From contig JBCBVV010000071.1 of assembly GCA_039817415.1 (NCBI GenBank), positions 1 to 26,077 of the forward strand: 26,077 nt of DNA, in the 5' to 3' direction. This DNA is from JALEFZ01 sp039817415 (GTDB lineage Bacteria; Bacteroidota; Bacteroidia; J057). Made by a program: the position numbers and the translations under genes. Of the stretch, positions 15,724-24,143 are shown one piece after another; the first letter of the stretch is position 1, and each line of letters opens with the position of its first letter. Under the pieces are notes generated by a model. That model was not told the DNA's origin. It ran no database searches and saw only the letters and a program-made list of their open reading frames with translations.

Positions 15724-17070
15724 ATGGAAGTCCTCGCACTCGTATTATTCGGAATCATCTTCATCCTTTTGCTCAAGGGTTATCCGGTTGCGATCACACT
15801 TGGAGGTGTTTCTGTCCTATTTTTCCTAGGCGTACAATTGTTCGAACCAGAATATTTCTCTGCGATTAACTTCTACATCATCTCTTATCGTTTCATGGGG
15901 ATCATGAAGAATTATGTTCTCATGGCGGTTCCATTATTCATATTCATGGGGATTATGTTACAGAAATCGGGCCTTGCAGATAGTCTCTTGGAGACAATGG
16001 GCTTGTTGTTGGGGCATTTAAGAGGAGGTTTGGCGATTTCGGTGATCATAGTAGGGGCCCTTCTGGCTGCCTCCACGGGTATTGTAGGTGCAACGGTGGT
16101 TACGATGGGATTGATTTCGCTACCTACTATGCTGAGAAATGGATATTCGCCAGAAGTTGCGACTGGAACCATAGCTTCAGCAGGTACTTTAGGACAAATT
16201 ATTCCTCCTTCCATTGTCCTCATTCTTTTGGCTGACACGATCAGCAATAGCCCCAATATCAAAAGCGGTGTAGATGTGGGTTCTATGTTCAAGGCAGCCC
16301 TCATCCCTGGATTCATCCTAGTTGGTATTTATATCTTATACATCATCATCCTAGGGCAGGTGAATAAATCTTTGGTGCCCAAAGTATCTAAAGAGGAACT
16401 TGAAGCTTTCCGAGGAGAGGGATTTGCCATGCGGGTTTTGAAAGCCTTTCTCCTTCCGATGACCCTGATCATCTTGGTGCTGGGAAGTATTTTCGCCGGG
16501 ATTGCTTCACCTACAGAGGCAGCAGCCGTTGGAGCATTGGGAGCTATTATACTAACGGTCATTCAGGGGAAATTTTCTATGGATATCCTCAAAGAAGTGA
16601 TGCAACAAACCACCTGGTTGACCAGCATGGTATTCCTTATCCTTCTGGGTGCAACGACTTTCACGATGGTTTTCAAGTTATTAGGAGGAGATGAATATCT
16701 CATCAACCTGATATTGAGTGCCAATCTATCCGCCAACGCCTTTCTATTCATTGTGATGCTGGTGATTTTCATTGCGGGCTTCTTCATTGACTTTATTGAG
16801 ATCATATTTATCATCGTACCCGTGGTAACCCCGATTTTTGATCAACTTGGTGTAGATCTGTTGTGGGTGGGTATTTTGATTGCCCTTAATCTTCAGACCT
16901 CCTTCATAACACCTCCTTTTGGTTTCTCTCTCTTTTATTTGAAGGGAGTAGCTCCACCAGAGGTGCGTACAAGCCATATATACAGGGGAATTGTTCCCTA
17001 CATCATTATTCAGTTGTGCTTCCTTGGACTGGTGATATTCTTCCCGGATATCATCAAGATGTGGAGCTAA
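15724..17070 (+). CDS. TRAP transporter large membrane subunit (DctM)
   Basis: Transport channel subunit that couples solute entry to an ion gradient, usually sodium. The 448-residue protein is almost entirely hydrophobic helices. It carries the family's N-terminal KGYPVAITLGGVSVLFFLG, the conserved AASTGIVGATVVTMGLISLP and SAGTLGQIIPPSIVLILLAD segments, and the second-half counterparts AGIASPTEAAAVGALGAI and LQTSFITPPFGFSLFYLKG. The ATG at 15724 is preferred. The frame is open back to 15598, but that part overlaps dctQ and reads as nonsense (MPPPYSGPIFHSYLYSN). The gap after dctQ is 41 bases, and dctP starts 17 bases after this stop. Confidence 0.95.
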   Translation: MEVLALVLFGIIFILLLKGYPVAITLGGVSVLFFLGVQLFEPEYFSAINFYIISYRFMGIMKNYVLMAVPLFIFMGIMLQKSGLADSLLETMGLLLGHLRGGLAISVIIVGALLAASTGIVGATVVTMGLISLPTMLRNGYSPEVATGTIASAGTLGQIIPPSIVLILLADTISNSPNIKSGVDVGSMFKAALIPGFILVGIYILYIIILGQVNKSLVPKVSKEELEAFRGEGFAMRVLKAFLLPMTLIILVLGSIFAGIASPTEAAAVGALGAIILTVIQGKFSMDILKEVMQQTTWLTSMVFLILLGATTFTMVFKLLGGDEYLINLILSANLSANAFLFIVMLVIFIAGFFIDFIEIIFIIVPVVTPIFDQLGVDLLWVGILIALNLQTSFITPPFGFSLFYLKGVAPPEVRTSHIYRGIVPYIIIQLCFLGLVIFFPDIIKMWS

Positions 17071-17086
17071 CTAGCAGATTGACAGC

Positions 17087-18208
17087 ATGAAAAGAAAAGA
17101 TTTTCTGAAAGCTGGCGCCCTTGGTGCCTTAGCAGTTCCTGCCCTTCTTACGTCCTGTTCGACAGAACAAGGAAAAGGAGAAGGTGCACCCAACATCATC
17201 ACCAACAAGAAATACCGTTGGAGGTTGACTACAACCTGGCCTCCTAATTTCCCTGTCTTGGGTGAAATTGCGAGTATGGTAGCCGATTGGGTAAGGGAAA
17301 TGTCAAATGGCCGTATGGACATCAAGGTCTATGGGGGAGGGGAATTGGTTCCAGCCCTTGAGGTATTTGACGCCGTTTCTTCAGGTGCGGTAGAGTTGGG
17401 AAGTGGGGCTTCCTATTACTGGTCCGGAAAAGCACCAGCCGCTCAGTTTTTTGCTGCTGTTCCTTTTGGAATGAACGCACAGCAAATGACGGCCTGGATT
17501 CAGGGAGGGGGAGGCTATGCGTTGTGGGAAGAAGTCTACGACAAGTTCAACGTTAAGCCCTTTTTAGGGGGAAATACGGGTGTACAAATGGGCGGATGGT
17601 TCAACCGAGAAATCAATTCTATGGATGACCTAAAGGGCCTCAAAATGCGTGTCCCTGGCTTGGGAGGAAAGACCTTGGAAAAGGCAGGAGGCGCACCTGT
17701 ATTGGTTGCAGGGGGTGAGATCTATACCAGTTTGGAAAGAGGGGTGATAGATGCCACAGAATGGATTGGCCCTTACCATGACTACAAAATGGGCTTCTAC
17801 AAAATTGCCAAATATTATTATTCGCCAGGCTGGCATGAACCCGGAACCCAGACCGAATTTATCGCCAATAAGGCAGCCTTCGATCGCCTGCCCAAAGACC
17901 TTCAGGAAATACTGACCATCGCCTTTGAGAGAGCCCATGGTTGGATTCTCGCAGAATTTGACGCTAAAAATGGAGACTATCTAGATAAACTCATTAACGA
18001 AGAGAATGTACAGTTAAGGAGTTTCCCACAAGAGGTCTTAGACGGTCTTAGAGTTACCGCCAAAGATGCGCTGGAAGAATTGGTAGGAGAAGATGCTATC
18101 AGCAAAAAAGTCTATGCAAGCTATGAGAACTTTCGAAAGAAAAACATGCGCTGGTTTGACCTGACTGAGCGAGCCTATTACAATACCATTCAACAGCAAG
18201 AAGGGTAA
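17087..18208 (+). CDS. TRAP transporter substrate-binding lipoprotein, TakP-like
   Basis: Extracytoplasmic solute receptor for the DctQM transporter. The 373-residue protein has a Tat-like N-terminus (KRKDFLKAG, with KR instead of RR) and a lipobox (LLTSC, C24), so it is probably anchored. Segments such as WPPNFPVLGEIA, KVYGGGELVPALEVFDAVSS, YYWSGKAPAAQFFAAVPFG, NTGVQMGGWFNREINS and DATEWIGPYHDYKMGFYK match the TakP subgroup, known for 2-oxo acids such as pyruvate. A monocarboxylic 2-oxo acid is therefore the likely ligand, though specificity cannot be read from sequence alone. It closes the operon; a terminator at 18253-18280 overlaps the end of panB. Confidence 0.92.
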   Translation: MKRKDFLKAGALGALAVPALLTSCSTEQGKGEGAPNIITNKKYRWRLTTTWPPNFPVLGEIASMVADWVREMSNGRMDIKVYGGGELVPALEVFDAVSSGAVELGSGASYYWSGKAPAAQFFAAVPFGMNAQQMTAWIQGGGGYALWEEVYDKFNVKPFLGGNTGVQMGGWFNREINSMDDLKGLKMRVPGLGGKTLEKAGGAPVLVAGGEIYTSLERGVIDATEWIGPYHDYKMGFYKIAKYYYSPGWHEPGTQTEFIANKAAFDRLPKDLQEILTIAFERAHGWILAEFDAKNGDYLDKLINEENVQLRSFPQEVLDGLRVTAKDALEELVGEDAISKKVYASYENFRKKNMRWFDLTERAYYNTIQQQEG

Positions 18209-18252
18209 AACTGCTCTTGACAACCTTACCCTTCTATAATCTTATATCAATT

Positions 18253-18280
18253 GCCTATTGATGCTAATAGGCTTCTTTTT
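18253..18280 (+). terminator. TRAP operon terminator overlapping the 3' end of panB
   Basis: GCCTATT (18253-18259) pairs with AATAGGC (18266-18272) around a 6-base loop, followed by TTCTTTTT. The loop and right arm contain the panB stop codon (18264-18266) and its last codons on the other strand. Confidence 0.75.
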
Positions 18281-19082
18281 CTGTAGGAAACTCTCCTGCC
18301 TTGACATCCTTGATGTATTCCTGAACAGCCTTTTCAATCACATCGTAGAGATTCGCATACCTCCGCAGGAAGCGAGGACTGAACTCTTTGGTGATGCCCA
18401 ACATATCGTGGGTAACCAACACCTGCCCATCACATCCAGGTCCCGCACCAATTCCTATGGTGGGAATATGAAGGGATTGGCTGACACGTGCGGCCAATTG
18501 CTGAGGAATTTTCTCTAACACAATCCCGAATACACCTGCTTTTTCCAGTCGGCGTGCATCCTCCATCAATTGTCTGGCTTCTTCATCTTCCTTTGCCCTG
18601 ACGGTATAGGTACCATATTTATAGATAGACTGAGGCATCAATCCCAAGTGTCCCATAACGGGAATACCTGCACTGATCACACGCTTCACAGATTCCATGA
18701 TAAATTCCCCGCCTTCCATTTTAATGGCATGGGCACCAGATTCCTTCATGATACGGATGGCGGATTTAAGGGCCAGCTTAGAGTCTGCCTGGTAATTACC
18801 AAAGGGAAGATCCACTACGATCAAGGCTCTTTTGACAGCCTTGACAACCGAACTAGCATGGTCAATCATCTGATCCAAGGTGATGGGAAGCGTTGTTTCA
18901 TGTCCATGAATCACATTGGAAGCGGAATCACCTACTAATACCACATCGACACCACCTGAATCCACAATCTGGGCAAGTGAGTAATCATAGGCAGTGAGCA
19001 TGGAAATCTTTTCTCCATTCTCCTTCATCGTGCGTAGTACACGGGTCGTAATTCTTTTAAAGTCCTTTTTTGCCGTTGACAT
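18264..19082 (-). CDS. panB: 3-methyl-2-oxobutanoate hydroxymethyltransferase
   Basis: Makes ketopantoate from 2-oxoisovalerate and methylenetetrahydrofolate, the first step to pantothenate and CoA; cytoplasmic. The 272 residues match the usual length. Motifs: MLTAYDYSLAQI (28-39), VGDSASNV (50-57), VVDLPFGNYQ (89-98), KMEGGEF (121-127), GHLGLMPQS (144-152) and GIGAGPGCDGQVLVTHDMLG. D52, D91 and E123 fit the metal site, and E190 (VLEKIP) fits the catalytic glutamate by spacing. panC is not adjacent. The gene converges on the TRAP operon, whose terminator lies in its 3' end. Confidence 0.97.
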   Translation of the reverse strand: MSTAKKDFKRITTRVLRTMKENGEKISMLTAYDYSLAQIVDSGGVDVVLVGDSASNVIHGHETTLPITLDQMIDHASSVVKAVKRALIVVDLPFGNYQADSKLALKSAIRIMKESGAHAIKMEGGEFIMESVKRVISAGIPVMGHLGLMPQSIYKYGTYTVRAKEDEEARQLMEDARRLEKAGVFGIVLEKIPQQLAARVSQSLHIPTIGIGAGPGCDGQVLVTHDMLGITKEFSPRFLRRYANLYDVIEKAVQEYIKDVKAGEFPTEKEAY

Positions 19083-19402
19083 CCGATTTTAGTTTTCCTT
19101 TTAATGTGGTTGGTTACGTCTATTAACCAGATTGGAGTAGGCGAATACGAGTGGCGAGGGGAGTTGCTTTGACACAAATTCCGTTCAACCAGATTTATTC
19201 CTTGCACCATGGCCCACCTAATCAGGAATCTTCCCGTTTTTGAGGAGGGGAAAATAAAGTTTGAATAAGTCTGCCTTGCATTTTTTACCTTTGCAACGCT
19301 ACAAGGGTATCTAAGCTACATATTTATTTTCATATTAGCCCTTCTTTTGTTAGACAGCACAACAGATGCATCCCTACATAAAACCTATTAGGCCACTGAT
19401 AT
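19083..19402. other. Intergenic region between panB and the DUF4249-like gene
   Basis: 320 bases separating divergent genes, with no gene seen. The main signal is a Bacteroidota-type promoter at 19260-19293 directed at the rightward gene. A small dyad around TTCCC and GGGGAA lies near 19229-19252. No RNA gene was recognised and no clear promoter for panB was found. Confidence 0.5.
19260..19293 (+). promoter_or_regulatory. Bacteroidota-type promoter (-33/-7)
   Basis: TTTG (19260-19263) and TACCTTTG (19286-19293) match the -33 and TAnnTTTG -7 boxes with a 22-base spacer, slightly long but within the range reported for the phylum. It would give a leader of about 100 bases before the ATG at 19403. 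Confidence 0.65.
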
Positions 19403-20491
19403 ATGACCTTCAATAAATTATTTGTTTCTCTCGGTTGGATTCTCAGCCTTTTTATGATCATGTCGTGTTCTACAGAAGTAGATCTGAATGCGCCTCAAAA
19501 GGATATTTGGGTAGTATATGGCGTGCTAGACCAATCCGATAGTGTCCAATATATCAGAATTTCAAGAGGCTTTTTGATCGAAGGTGATGCGCTTGAATTT
19601 GCACGTAACAACAATCTCAGTGAAAAAGGCTTACAGGTTAAGTTGACTGGAAACAATGTTGAGTATATCGCCGAACAGGTAGATAGCATTCCCACTCTGC
19701 CGCAGGATGGCTTGTTTTATCCATTTACTAGCTTGTACAAAATTGAAACTGCTGGTAATCTGGCCCTTGAAACAGCTGAAACTTATACCTTGAATGTTAC
19801 CAAAGGAGACGATCCTGATTTCTTCTTGGAAGCCACTACCATTATCCCCGAACAAGTTTCCTTTAGAAATCCAGCTAGGAATCACAGACCCGGTCCAGGA
19901 GGAAGTAGGTGTCTGATTCAGGCCTCTTTAGAACTCGATTATGGACTCAAATTTAGCGTGGGATCGGAAAGACCAGCATCTGGTTTTGAAGCCAGGGTTT
20001 TCTTGAGCTACCAAGAGAATGGAAATGAAAAGGAGATTGTTTACGGTCCTTCTGGGAGTTTCTCAGGCAATGTAGGTTGTACCGACGGAACAGGAACACA
20101 AAACCGCTGCTATGAATTTACGGCAGGAGAAGTTTTAAGAGGCTTTTTGGCAGATATGGAACAAAATCCCTCTTTCGTCTACACCTATGACATTGACGAC
20201 AATAGTGGTTGCCAAAATGATGTAGCAGATTTACCTGACAACCTGCGCTTTGAGGTAACGGGTCAGGATTTGGAGCTATTTACCTACCAGCGAGTCAATA
20301 GTCCAACCTTTACCGATTTCAACACAGTGAGACCTGAATACACCAACATAGTGGGGCAAGACTCAGTCATTACCCTGGGTATATTTGGTTCCATTTCCAA
20401 GCAGTCTGCTATTGCCAGGCTTAGTCCTTGCAGTGAATTTTTGTTGAATCTGAACGGTGTACCCGCACCTGCGGCTGCATGTTCGCTTTAA
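19403..20491 (+). CDS. DUF4249-like lipoprotein
   Basis: A 362-residue envelope lipoprotein. The signal sequence ends in a lipobox (MIMSC, C22). The mature N-terminus CSTEVDLNAPQKDIWVVYG, followed by LDQSDSVQYIRISRGFL, is the pattern seen in Bacteroidota DUF4249 proteins, which are often found near SusCD/TonB-dependent receptors. No such receptor is next to it here. The rest is beta-rich with six or more cysteines (for example near NVGCTDGTGTQNRCYEF), possibly disulfide-bonded in the periplasm. Function is unknown. The good upstream promoter suggests it begins its own transcript. Confidence 0.78.
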   Translation: MTFNKLFVSLGWILSLFMIMSCSTEVDLNAPQKDIWVVYGVLDQSDSVQYIRISRGFLIEGDALEFARNNNLSEKGLQVKLTGNNVEYIAEQVDSIPTLPQDGLFYPFTSLYKIETAGNLALETAETYTLNVTKGDDPDFFLEATTIIPEQVSFRNPARNHRPGPGGSRCLIQASLELDYGLKFSVGSERPASGFEARVFLSYQENGNEKEIVYGPSGSFSGNVGCTDGTGTQNRCYEFTAGEVLRGFLADMEQNPSFVYTYDIDDNSGCQNDVADLPDNLRFEVTGQDLELFTYQRVNSPTFTDFNTVRPEYTNIVGQDSVITLGIFGSISKQSAIARLSPCSEFLLNLNGVPAPAAACSL

Positions 20492-20516
20492 GGGATTTTT
20501 TGTTTGAAAAACTCTG

Positions 20517-20550
20517 CTTGTAGGGAGAAATTTGCCCTGATCCCTACAAG
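20517..20550 (+). promoter_or_regulatory. Perfect 10-bp inverted repeat before the response regulator
   Basis: CTTGTAGGGA (20517-20526) is exactly complementary to TCCCTACAAG (20541-20550) across a 14-base spacer, ending 8 bases before the ATG at 20559. No T-run follows, so it is not a normal terminator. An alternative pairing AGGG (20522-20525) with CCCT (20535-20538) is also possible. It could be an operator or a leader hairpin that affects translation. Confidence 0.5.
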
Positions 20551-20558
20551 GAACAACA

Positions 20559-20936
20559 ATGACACAGAGCCCATCCAGAATATTGATTGCAGAGGACGAG
20601 GAGATCAATGTGATGATCGCACAGCACATTTTGAGTAAAATGGGCTTTGAGAGCGTATCCGTTGACAATGGAGAATCTGCTGTGGACATGGTCAAGCACG
20701 AGACCTTCCAACTCATTCTCATGGATATTGAGATGCCAGTTATGGATGGACTCGAAGCAACTCCCCTCATCCGCCAACACCCCAATGGGCTAAACGTTCC
20801 TATCATTGCCCTTACGGCACACTCTCTCCCCGAAAAATTGGAACAGGTCAAGAAGGTTGGAATGAACGACTACCTGATTAAGCCTTTCCAGGAAGAGACC
20901 TTCCGCCCTATTTTAGAAAAGTACCTCACCCACTAA
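20559..20936 (+). CDS. Single-domain response regulator (CheY-like receiver)
   Basis: A 125-residue stand-alone receiver domain that should be phosphorylated by a histidine kinase or phosphotransfer protein. The acidic pocket is E12/D13, the phospho-acceptor is D56 (LILMDIEMP), the switch threonine is T86 (IALTAHS) and the conserved lysine is K108 (YLIKPF). There is no output domain. The sequence style (ILIAEDEEINVMIAQ, DIEMPVMDGLEAT) is that of receivers at the C-termini of hybrid histidine kinases, so it may work in a phosphorelay. No kinase gene is nearby, making it an orphan. An inverted repeat sits just upstream. Confidence 0.93.
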   Translation: MTQSPSRILIAEDEEINVMIAQHILSKMGFESVSVDNGESAVDMVKHETFQLILMDIEMPVMDGLEATPLIRQHPNGLNVPIIALTAHSLPEKLEQVKKVGMNDYLIKPFQEETFRPILEKYLTH

Positions 20937-21259
20937 CATTTTCTACTCTCACTTGGCAATATCTTAGTGTAGTTCTTCTAGCTACATATTTGAAGCATGT
21001 AATATTTTGCTACAATAAGTGAGTTTTTTAGTGAGTCCAAATGGGGAAAGATATGTATTGAAGAGGAGCCAACAAGGAAAAGTCGATCTTAATCATCTCC
21101 CATTGAAAATAATCCTAGAAGACGTTATTCCAACATTCCCAAACATTCCTATTTGATTTATTATAGGGATAGGTTATAAATTTTCTGAGATTGTGGAATT
21201 TTAACTATATTTCGCACTATATATATTTCGCACTATATAATTGCAACACCCCTTCACCT
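20937..21259. other. Intergenic region upstream of the OmpA-domain gene
   Basis: 323 bases with no convincing gene. The distinctive content is a 16-bp tandem duplication at 21206-21239 that carries TATATTTCG boxes. A weak dyad CCTAT/ATAGG lies near 21150-21170. No terminator was found for the response regulator gene. Confidence 0.5.
21206..21239 (+). repeat. 16-bp tandem duplication containing a -7-like box
   Basis: TATATTTCGCACTATATA occurs at 21206-21223 and again at 21222-21239, so the unit is 16 bp present about 2.1 times. Each copy contains TATATTTC, close to the TAnnTTTG promoter box. The second copy ends 20 bases before the chosen ATG at 21260. Confidence 0.85.
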
Positions 21260-22648
21260 ATGAAGCGTTTTCTTTTTGCTCTTGTATTCCTGGCTTCTTT
21301 ACTCACCGGGTGGGCGCAGGAGATACACATCGACACCATTTATTTTCGATTTGATAGCTACGATTTAGCAGATGAGGATAAAGTAAGATTGGACTCCATG
21401 GCTTCCAAGATGCTTCAATATCCTTCCTATTACGTAGAAATTTTTGGTCATACCGACAGCATCGGAACCACATCCTATAACCTCGATTTGTCTGAAAGTC
21501 GTGCACGTGCCATCGCCCTATACCTAAGGGAGAAAGGAGCTGCCCTTGACAGAATCACCTATGAGGGAATGGGTACCACACAGTCTATCGGGTCTAACTT
21601 AACCTATGCCGGAAGAAGAAAGAACAGAAGGGCAGATATTGCTGCGATTTTCTCCAGCGAAGTTTACCAACCCGTCGTCAAAGTCGATTCCAGTCTTTTA
21701 CAACCCAAAGAGCCTGAAGTAGTTGTCATTGACCCAGCTACCCTAACAGATACAATCAGATGTGAGTATGACTTCTTCGATATCAATCCGAAGAGAAGAA
21801 CATATGTCATCACCCCTCAGAATACACGCCTCATCATTCCACCTGATGCCTTCAAGACAGAAAATGACATCATTCAGGTGAGAATGGGCGAGATCTACCA
21901 ACGTAGGGATATGATTGCGGCAGGAATGCCTACCCTCGCGAAGGATGGGCCATTGGAAACAAGTGGAATGTTCTCTTTCGAGGCGCGTGATGGTAGAAGA
22001 GTGGCAAAAATCAAAGACGAAGTAACATTCGAGGCTGTGGTTCCCTCTACCAGAAGGGACCGCGATATGGTGGTATATTCTGGTCCTGGTAGCCGCCGTC
22101 CCAAAAAGCCGAAGGGAAGCTCCTTGGCTCTCCCAGCTATGCCAGCTGTAAAGGTATGGAGACCGACCAAAAGCCCCGTACGCTACAACGGACTGAAAAA
22201 AGGATATGTGATCGAGGTAGAAAAGCCAGGAAACTACTCTATTTCCAGACCGCTTTATTATGCCTTGAACGCAGAAAGAGACGATCAGGGAGTTGATTTT
22301 GAAGTAAAATTCAAAGGGAAGCGCTATCCCAAAACTACCACCGCTATGTTGGTAGGGGAAGTAGTGAAGACATACATTCCCTTGAGAAAGGCTGATACCA
22401 GAAACTACAATGCCAAGAAAGTTAAATTTCTAAGAGAGGATACAGAATTGGTCTTGATCGCTTTCCAGTACGACGCTAAAGGCAACCCGTCCTTGGCCAA
22501 GCAGTCTTTCAAGCCTGACTATTACTTGAAAAAATTCTATAAAAAGAAGAGCAACCGTAAAAAGCGCCCAGTCATCAAGATCAAAACCAAATTCCGCAAA
22601 ATTGATCCTGACAGATTGGAAGAAATATTGACTGATTTGAACGTATGA
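21260..22648 (+). CDS. OmpA-domain protein with N-terminal peptidoglycan-binding module
   Basis: An exported 462-residue protein. A signal peptide (MKRFLFALVFLASLLTGWAQ) is followed directly by an OmpA-like domain (about 22-130: DTIYFRFDSYDLADEDKVRL, VEIFGHTDSIGTTSYN, SESRARAIALYL, RKNRRADIA). D66 and R81 have the 15-residue spacing of the diaminopimelate-binding pair in OmpA. The remaining ~330 residues form a beta-rich domain (ITPQNTRLIIPPDAFKTEND, PLETSGMFSFEARDGRRV) resembling those seen in other Bacteroidota envelope proteins, then a strongly basic tail (KKFYKKKSNRKKRP). The ATG at 21260 is chosen because it gives a clean signal peptide; a longer frame from TTG 21191 reads through the repeated promoter-like sequence. 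Its stop overlaps the next gene. Confidence 0.87.
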   Translation: MKRFLFALVFLASLLTGWAQEIHIDTIYFRFDSYDLADEDKVRLDSMASKMLQYPSYYVEIFGHTDSIGTTSYNLDLSESRARAIALYLREKGAALDRITYEGMGTTQSIGSNLTYAGRRKNRRADIAAIFSSEVYQPVVKVDSSLLQPKEPEVVVIDPATLTDTIRCEYDFFDINPKRRTYVITPQNTRLIIPPDAFKTENDIIQVRMGEIYQRRDMIAAGMPTLAKDGPLETSGMFSFEARDGRRVAKIKDEVTFEAVVPSTRRDRDMVVYSGPGSRRPKKPKGSSLALPAMPAVKVWRPTKSPVRYNGLKKGYVIEVEKPGNYSISRPLYYALNAERDDQGVDFEVKFKGKRYPKTTTAMLVGEVVKTYIPLRKADTRNYNAKKVKFLREDTELVLIAFQYDAKGNPSLAKQSFKPDYYLKKFYKKKSNRKKRPVIKIKTKFRKIDPDRLEEILTDLNV

Positions 22649-23439
22649 TCCAACGGATCGCTATGATAGGGGCAGGACGCCTCGCATGGAGCCTCATTCC
22701 CACCTTTCAGCAAGTTGGGATTGAGGTTTTTCAATTGATAAGTCGCGATTCAGCTCACTTGAATCGGTATCAAAAGGCCTATCAGATTCCTCATACTAGC
22801 ATGAAGGTAGAGGACTTAGTTTCAGAAGTTGATCTGGTCCTATTATCCGTCAGTGATGGTGCTATCCAGCAGGTAGCCAATCAATTAAGTCCCGTTATCG
22901 CAAGATTCAAACACGCCCCTATTGTTGCCCATTCTTCTGGCAGCATCCCCTTGGCTCATCTTCAAGAAGCCAGTCCTAAAACTGGAATTTTTTATCCCCT
23001 TCAGATTTTTACCCCACACGCAATTTCCGACCTATCGGATGCGCCTTTTTTCATAGAAGGGAAGGCAGAAAGCCTTACAGACCTACAGAAGCTGGCCTCC
23101 AAAATTAGTCCCAAGGTATACGAGATGAGTTCTGAAGAGCGCTTGCGCCTTCACATGGGCGCAGTAATCGCGTGTAACTTCAGCAACTATTTGTACAAAA
23201 TTGCTCAGGATCAGTTGCCCAATCATCTTCCCCTACAACTAAATGTATATGAACCCTTGTTGAGGATGACGCTTGAAAAGGCGCTACAAGAAGGACCAGA
23301 ACATACTCAGACTGGGCCCGCGATTCGAGCGGACCTAGGAACCTTACAGGCACATTTGAAGTTGTTGGAAGAAGATAAAGGGGTTCAAGATATGTATCGA
23401 ATGATGACCAAGATGATCAATCCGAGGATGGACTTGTAG
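22645..23439 (+). CDS. Rossmann-like / DUF2520 domain protein
   Basis: A putative NAD(P)-binding protein of 264 residues. The N-terminus has the dinucleotide motif MIGAGRLAWSL (7-17), and the domain resembles F420/ketopantoate-reductase-like folds with LVLLSVSDGAI (64-74) and AHSSGS (95-100). The C-terminal DUF2520 part has GIFYPLQIFTP (114-124) and RLHMGAVIACNFSNYLY (168-184). The reaction is unknown. The ATG overlaps the preceding TGA as ATGA, so translation is probably coupled to the OmpA-domain gene. Confidence 0.87.
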   Translation: MIQRIAMIGAGRLAWSLIPTFQQVGIEVFQLISRDSAHLNRYQKAYQIPHTSMKVEDLVSEVDLVLLSVSDGAIQQVANQLSPVIARFKHAPIVAHSSGSIPLAHLQEASPKTGIFYPLQIFTPHAISDLSDAPFFIEGKAESLTDLQKLASKISPKVYEMSSEERLRLHMGAVIACNFSNYLYKIAQDQLPNHLPLQLNVYEPLLRMTLEKALQEGPEHTQTGPAIRADLGTLQAHLKLLEEDKGVQDMYRMMTKMINPRMDL

Positions 23440-23462
23440 GAACATAGTTCAATGCACACAAG

Positions 23463-24086
23463 ATGAAACGAATCATTCTCTGGATAGCACTCCTTTGTTT
23501 GGGTTGGGCATGTTTACCCATAAGCTCGGATGAATCCTCATCTTCAGCCAACTTTTTAACGGCTGATTTGATTGATTCTTCTTCCCACACCTTTCTCAAG
23601 ATGCTCACTTGGGAGAATAAAGTCGAACGAGCTATCTCTTGGGGAAATCCTACTTATTCCTTTTATGCAAATCTAGACAGTCTGGTCCAAGGGCAAGGCT
23701 ACCGTATTCCACCGACTGTTTTGTGGGTTAATGATCAGTATATCTGTTTACAGACCTTATCGAGTGGTTCTCAATCTCAGCGTCTATTCCTGCCCCTTGA
23801 TTCCGCTTATGCACCTCATTTCATTCCAGAAACTGTCGTTTGGGAAGATACCGCTAATAACCAGATTTGTTATCTCAACTCCTCTACGGCTGATTCAAGC
23901 TATCTCCAATTTGTCTATCAGGATCTTATCTCCAGTATCCAAAAGAAATTTTGGATACCCAAACCTATGAACTGGCGTCATTTCCCCTTTGGGGATGAGG
24001 CTTCCCGGCGTGGAGATTCTCTCTTTCTTATGCTTCAAGGCAATCCCCCGAAAGAGGTTGGCTTTTCCCTTTACGTGAAAAAATAG
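23463..24086 (+). CDS. Hypothetical lipoprotein
   Basis: I do not recognise this 207-residue protein. The N-terminus is a signal sequence ending in a lipobox (LGWAC, C17), followed by a Ser-rich linker (ISSDESSSS). The mature part is rich in aromatic residues and predicted strands, with no repeats or catalytic motif that I can see. It starts 24 bases after the DUF2520 stop on the same strand, so it may belong to the OmpA-DUF2520 operon. No terminator is evident between it and the glutaminase gene. Confidence 0.75.
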   Translation: MKRIILWIALLCLGWACLPISSDESSSSANFLTADLIDSSSHTFLKMLTWENKVERAISWGNPTYSFYANLDSLVQGQGYRIPPTVLWVNDQYICLQTLSSGSQSQRLFLPLDSAYAPHFIPETVVWEDTANNQICYLNSSTADSSYLQFVYQDLISSIQKKFWIPKPMNWRHFPFGDEASRRGDSLFLMLQGNPPKEVGFSLYVKK

Positions 24087-24143
24087 CTCAAATTCTTCCT
24101 ATTTTCACCCTCGGGTTAAATAGCATTAAAAAAACATCTACCC

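Noticed and set aside
15912..16977. Series of antisense open frames opposite dctM
   Set aside because: They mirror the codon bias of a hydrophobic gene on the other strand, have no start context and no recognisable domains.
20517..20550. Intrinsic terminator after the DUF4249-like gene
   Set aside because: No T-run follows the dyad; it ends 8 bases before the next start codon.
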